Below are positions 6,760-7,625 of a stretch of 7,625 bases of DNA, piece by piece. Position 1 is the first letter of the stretch. Each line of letters opens with the position of its first letter. This stretch comes from Actinomycetota bacterium. GTDB lineage: Bacteria > Actinomycetota > Actinomycetes > Streptosporangiales > Streptosporangiaceae. Under the pieces are notes generated by a model. That model was not told the DNA's origin. It made no database searches and saw only the letters and a program-made list of their open reading frames with translations. The stretch lies in the NCBI GenBank assembly GCA_003242605.1, contig QGUZ01000244.1, forward strand, positions 1-7,625. The letters run 5' to 3'. A program made the position numbers and the translations under genes.

Positions 6760-6814
6760 GTCAGCGGCCGGTCCGCGAAGGGTCAGCGGCCGATCAGCGG
6801 TCGGTCGGCGCTCG
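6760..6814. repeat. 11-bp-period direct repeats (operator-like)
   Basis: Five consecutive 11-base units run from 6760: GTCAGCGGCCG, GTCCGCGAAGG, GTCAGCGGCCG, ATCAGCGGTCG and GTCGGCGCTCG. Units 1 and 3 are identical, unit 4 differs from them at two bases, and units 2 and 5 are weaker. The period is one helical turn, so matching bases face the same side of the DNA. This suggests a cooperative regulator site, by inference only. Confidence 0.55.
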
Positions 6815-6869
6815 CGCGTATTCCGGCGGTTACGGCACGACAGGAAAACGCGGTGAGAACGTACAAAAT

Positions 6870-6894
6870 GGCTTAAAGCCCCTAAAAGGGTTTT
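6870..6894. terminator. AT-rich overlapping inverted repeats, possible terminator or operator
   Basis: GGCTTAAAGCC (6870-6880) is a perfect 5+1+5 palindrome. It overlaps a second stem in which AAAGCCC (6875-6881) pairs with GGGTTTT (6888-6894, one G-T pair) over a 6-base loop and ends in a run of five T. Read on the + strand it resembles an intrinsic terminator that would insulate the trp promoter. No + strand gene lies just upstream, so an operator is equally possible. Confidence 0.35.
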
Positions 6895-6982
6895 TGGCGG
6901 TGTTTGGCGCATGAGCGCCGATCCCGTGCCAGGCCAGGGAGTTCGTGCCGCCGGATGCCGGTGTGGCGGCGGTGTGTCCGTG

Positions 6983-7011
6983 TTGCCGCATGCGCCCCCG
7001 CTCGCTAGCAT
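6983..7011 (+). promoter_or_regulatory. trp operon promoter
   Basis: TTGCCG at 6983-6988 and TAGCAT at 7006-7011 are separated by exactly 17 bases and fit a vegetative sigma-70-type promoter. The start point predicted from the -10 is 7018 or 7019, the latter being the A of the leader peptide ATG. The mRNA would therefore be leaderless or nearly so. No ribosome site precedes the ATG. Confidence 0.7.
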
Positions 7012-7018
7012 GCAGGCC

Positions 7019-7060
7019 ATGCGAAACCATCCGTACCGGCAGTGGTGGCGCCGCTTCTAG
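7019..7060 (+). CDS. trpL: Tryptophan leader peptide (13 residues, two adjacent Trp codons)
   Basis: The reading frame ATG to TAG encodes MRNHPYRQWWRRF, with tandem Trp codons at 7043-7048 and the stop at 7058-7060. Scarce Trp-tRNA would stall a ribosome there. The Trp codons lie at the foot of a 7-bp GC stem (GCGCCGC 7048-7054 with GCGGCGC 7061-7067), and the stop codon is in its loop. The start fits the promoter-predicted 5' end, so translation is probably leaderless. In-frame ATGs at 7010 and 6911 are rejected: 7010 lies within the -10 element and 6911 lies before the promoter. The gene it controls is the TrpE-type gene 110 bases further on. Confidence 0.85.
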   Translation: MRNHPYRQWWRRF

Positions 7061-7094
7061 GCGGCGCGTTGGTTTCGCATCCGCTGAGCCACAC

Positions 7095-7119
7095 GGCCGC
7101 CTGGACGGGCGGCCTTTTT
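7095..7119 (+). terminator. Intrinsic terminator of the trp attenuator
   Basis: GGCCGCC (7095-7101) and GGCGGCC (7108-7114) form a perfect 7-bp stem with a 6-base loop, directly followed by five T. It is the only hairpin in the window with a true T-run immediately after a GC stem, and it stands between the leader peptide and the TrpE-type gene. Confidence 0.88.
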
Positions 7120-7169
7120 CGTGTCCGCCATCCAGGCGTCCGATCACGACACGACGCAGGGGTGACGGA

Positions 7170-7625
7170 ATGGAGACGAGCGGATATACCACCGCGGGTG
7201 GAGTCGGCGTCGAGGTTGAGGTCCGCGACGTGCCGGAGACGGCCCTCGAGGAGATCGTCGACGCGGTGGGGGAGCGGCGCGGCGGCGTGCTCTCCTCCGG
7301 CATGGAGTACCCCGGCCGGTACAGCCGGTGGCACCTCGCCTACGTCGATCCCTGCCTGGAGATCGTCGCGCGGGGCCGCCGCATCGGCGCGCGGGCGCTC
7401 AACGAACGCGGCCGCGTGCTGCTCCCGGTGGTGACCACCTGCCTGCTCAACGCGGGCAAGCCCACCGGCGAGCCGACCGCGGACCACGTCGAGGTGTTCA
7501 TCCCGGAGAGCGAGGACATCCTCCCCGAGGAGATGCGCAGCCGCCGCCCGACGGTGTTCACCGCGATCCGCGAGGTGATCGCGGCGTTCGCCGGCCCGGA
7601 CGCCCACCTCGGCCTGTACGGCGCG
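7170..7625 (+). CDS. trpE: Anthranilate synthase, TrpE(G) fused-type, 5' part (runs off the window)
   Basis: The frame is open from ATG 7170 to the last base: 152 codons and no stop. AGGGG at 7158-7162 gives a good ribosome site with 7 bases of spacing. Residues 38-65 (GGVLSSGMEYPGRYSRWHLAY, then VDPCLEI) match the N-terminal part of the fused anthranilate synthases of Rhizobium and Streptomyces type. The LSSGMEYPGR stretch takes the place of the LLES motif that forms the tryptophan feedback pocket in TrpE. ARGRRIGARALNERGRVLL (about 67-85) and the closing HLGLYGA also fit. The enzyme makes anthranilate from chorismate and glutamine, the first committed step to tryptophan. If fused, the glutaminase domain (TrpG) lies beyond the window, which cannot be seen here. 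The attenuator upstream supports the call. A related chorismate enzyme such as a phenazine-pathway homolog is possible, but the Trp leader argues against it. Confidence 0.87.
   Translation, partial: METSGYTTAGGVGVEVEVRDVPETALEEIVDAVGERRGGVLSSGMEYPGRYSRWHLAYVDPCLEIVARGRRIGARALNERGRVLLPVVTTCLLNAGKPTGEPTADHVEVFIPESEDILPEEMRSRRPTVFTAIREVIAAFAGPDAHLGLYGA

Larger units (their letters stand above)
6583..7018. other. Divergent spacer between the CocE-like hydrolase and the trp leader
   Basis: I see no convincing gene in these roughly 430 bases. From left to right it holds very GC-rich sequence (6650-6750), the 11-bp-period repeat at 6760-6814, an AT-rich patch with overlapping inverted repeats (6840-6900), a small GGCGC/GCGCC hairpin (6906-6919), and the trp promoter (6983-7011). 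On the - strand, TACGTT at 6864-6859 could be a -10 for a long-leader hydrolase transcript (start near 6852), but its -35 is poor. No better promoter closer to 6582 was found. Confidence 0.6.
7019..7119 (+). promoter_or_regulatory. Ribosome-mediated trp attenuator (alternative hairpins)
   Basis: The leader RNA can form competing structures. Segment 1 (7048-7054) pairs with segment 2 (7061-7067), 7 bp all GC. Segment 2 with its 5' flank (7056-7065) can instead pair with 7096-7105, 10 bp with one G-U: this is the antiterminator. 7095-7101 pairs with 7108-7114 as the terminator. A ribosome stalled at the Trp codons covers segment 1 and frees segment 2 to form the antiterminator. With ample Trp the terminator forms. 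A further 11-bp stem (7019-7029 with 7070-7080) encloses the 1:2 hairpin and includes the leader ATG. The layout matches classical trp attenuation; the 11-bp outer stem is extra. Confidence 0.82.

Noticed and set aside
6760..6814. Possible CRISPR array or plasmid iterons
   Set aside because: Units are 11 bases with no spacers, and there are no cas or replication genes nearby; an operator is the simpler reading.
4882..6876. 664-codon open frame on the + strand opposite the hydrolase
   Set aside because: The product is low-complexity Arg/Pro/Gly/His with no family motif, while the - strand frame has a full CocE-type catalytic set. Long antisense frames are normal at this GC content.
6583..7020. 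Longer N-terminus for the CocE-like hydrolase, starting at 7020
   Set aside because: The extra 146 residues are low-complexity and would cross the 11-bp repeats, the AT-rich patch and the trp promoter. A ribosome site sits at the 6582 start.
6911..7060. Longer trp leader peptide starting at ATG 6911 or 7010
   Set aside because: Both are in frame, but 6911 precedes the promoter and 7010 lies inside the -10 element, so neither would be in the mRNA.

Overview
The window is very GC-rich, uses G/C-ending codons, and starts genes with GTG as well as ATG behind GGAGG-type ribosome sites. This fits a high-GC actinomycete. The protein families present (an Rv0496-like Ppx, a fused-type TrpE, a GxxGxGKT TPR ATPase of the 'NLP..FIGR' kind) agree. 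A Streptosporangiales-like host is my guess and not shown by the sequence.

Left part (1-1868, all + strand): the C-terminal third of a short cobalamin-independent methionine-synthase-like protein, closed by a perfect 13-bp inverted repeat; then a small two-helix DUF3592 membrane protein; then a full Ppx/GppA phosphatase whose start codon sits exactly where a leaderless transcript would begin.

Middle (1869-4986, genes on the - strand): a 200-bp convergent gap packed with GC-rich inverted repeats; an RsbW-type anti-sigma ATPase preceded by a candidate SigB/SigF-type promoter; and a 719-aa STAND/NB-ARC-TPR ATPase. The ATPase looks like a LuxR-type regulator that has lost its C-terminal DNA-binding domain.

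Right part (4987-7625): a CocE/NonD-type serine hydrolase on the - strand, a roughly 430-bp divergent spacer, and a tryptophan biosynthesis control region on the + strand. The spacer holds an 11-bp-period repeat and an AT-rich palindromic patch. The trp region has a well-spaced promoter, a 13-codon leader peptide with two adjacent Trp codons, mutually exclusive hairpins including an intrinsic terminator, and then the first 152 codons of a TrpE(G)-type anthranilate synthase that runs off the window. An unusual feature is an 11-bp stem that starts on the leader peptide's own ATG, at or next to the predicted 5' end of the mRNA.

The parts are mostly independent functions: methionine, polyphosphate/(p)ppGpp metabolism, general-stress regulation, an ester or amide hydrolase, and tryptophan synthesis. 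The clearest regulatory system is the trp attenuator. No mobile element, CRISPR array, tRNA or rRNA was seen.
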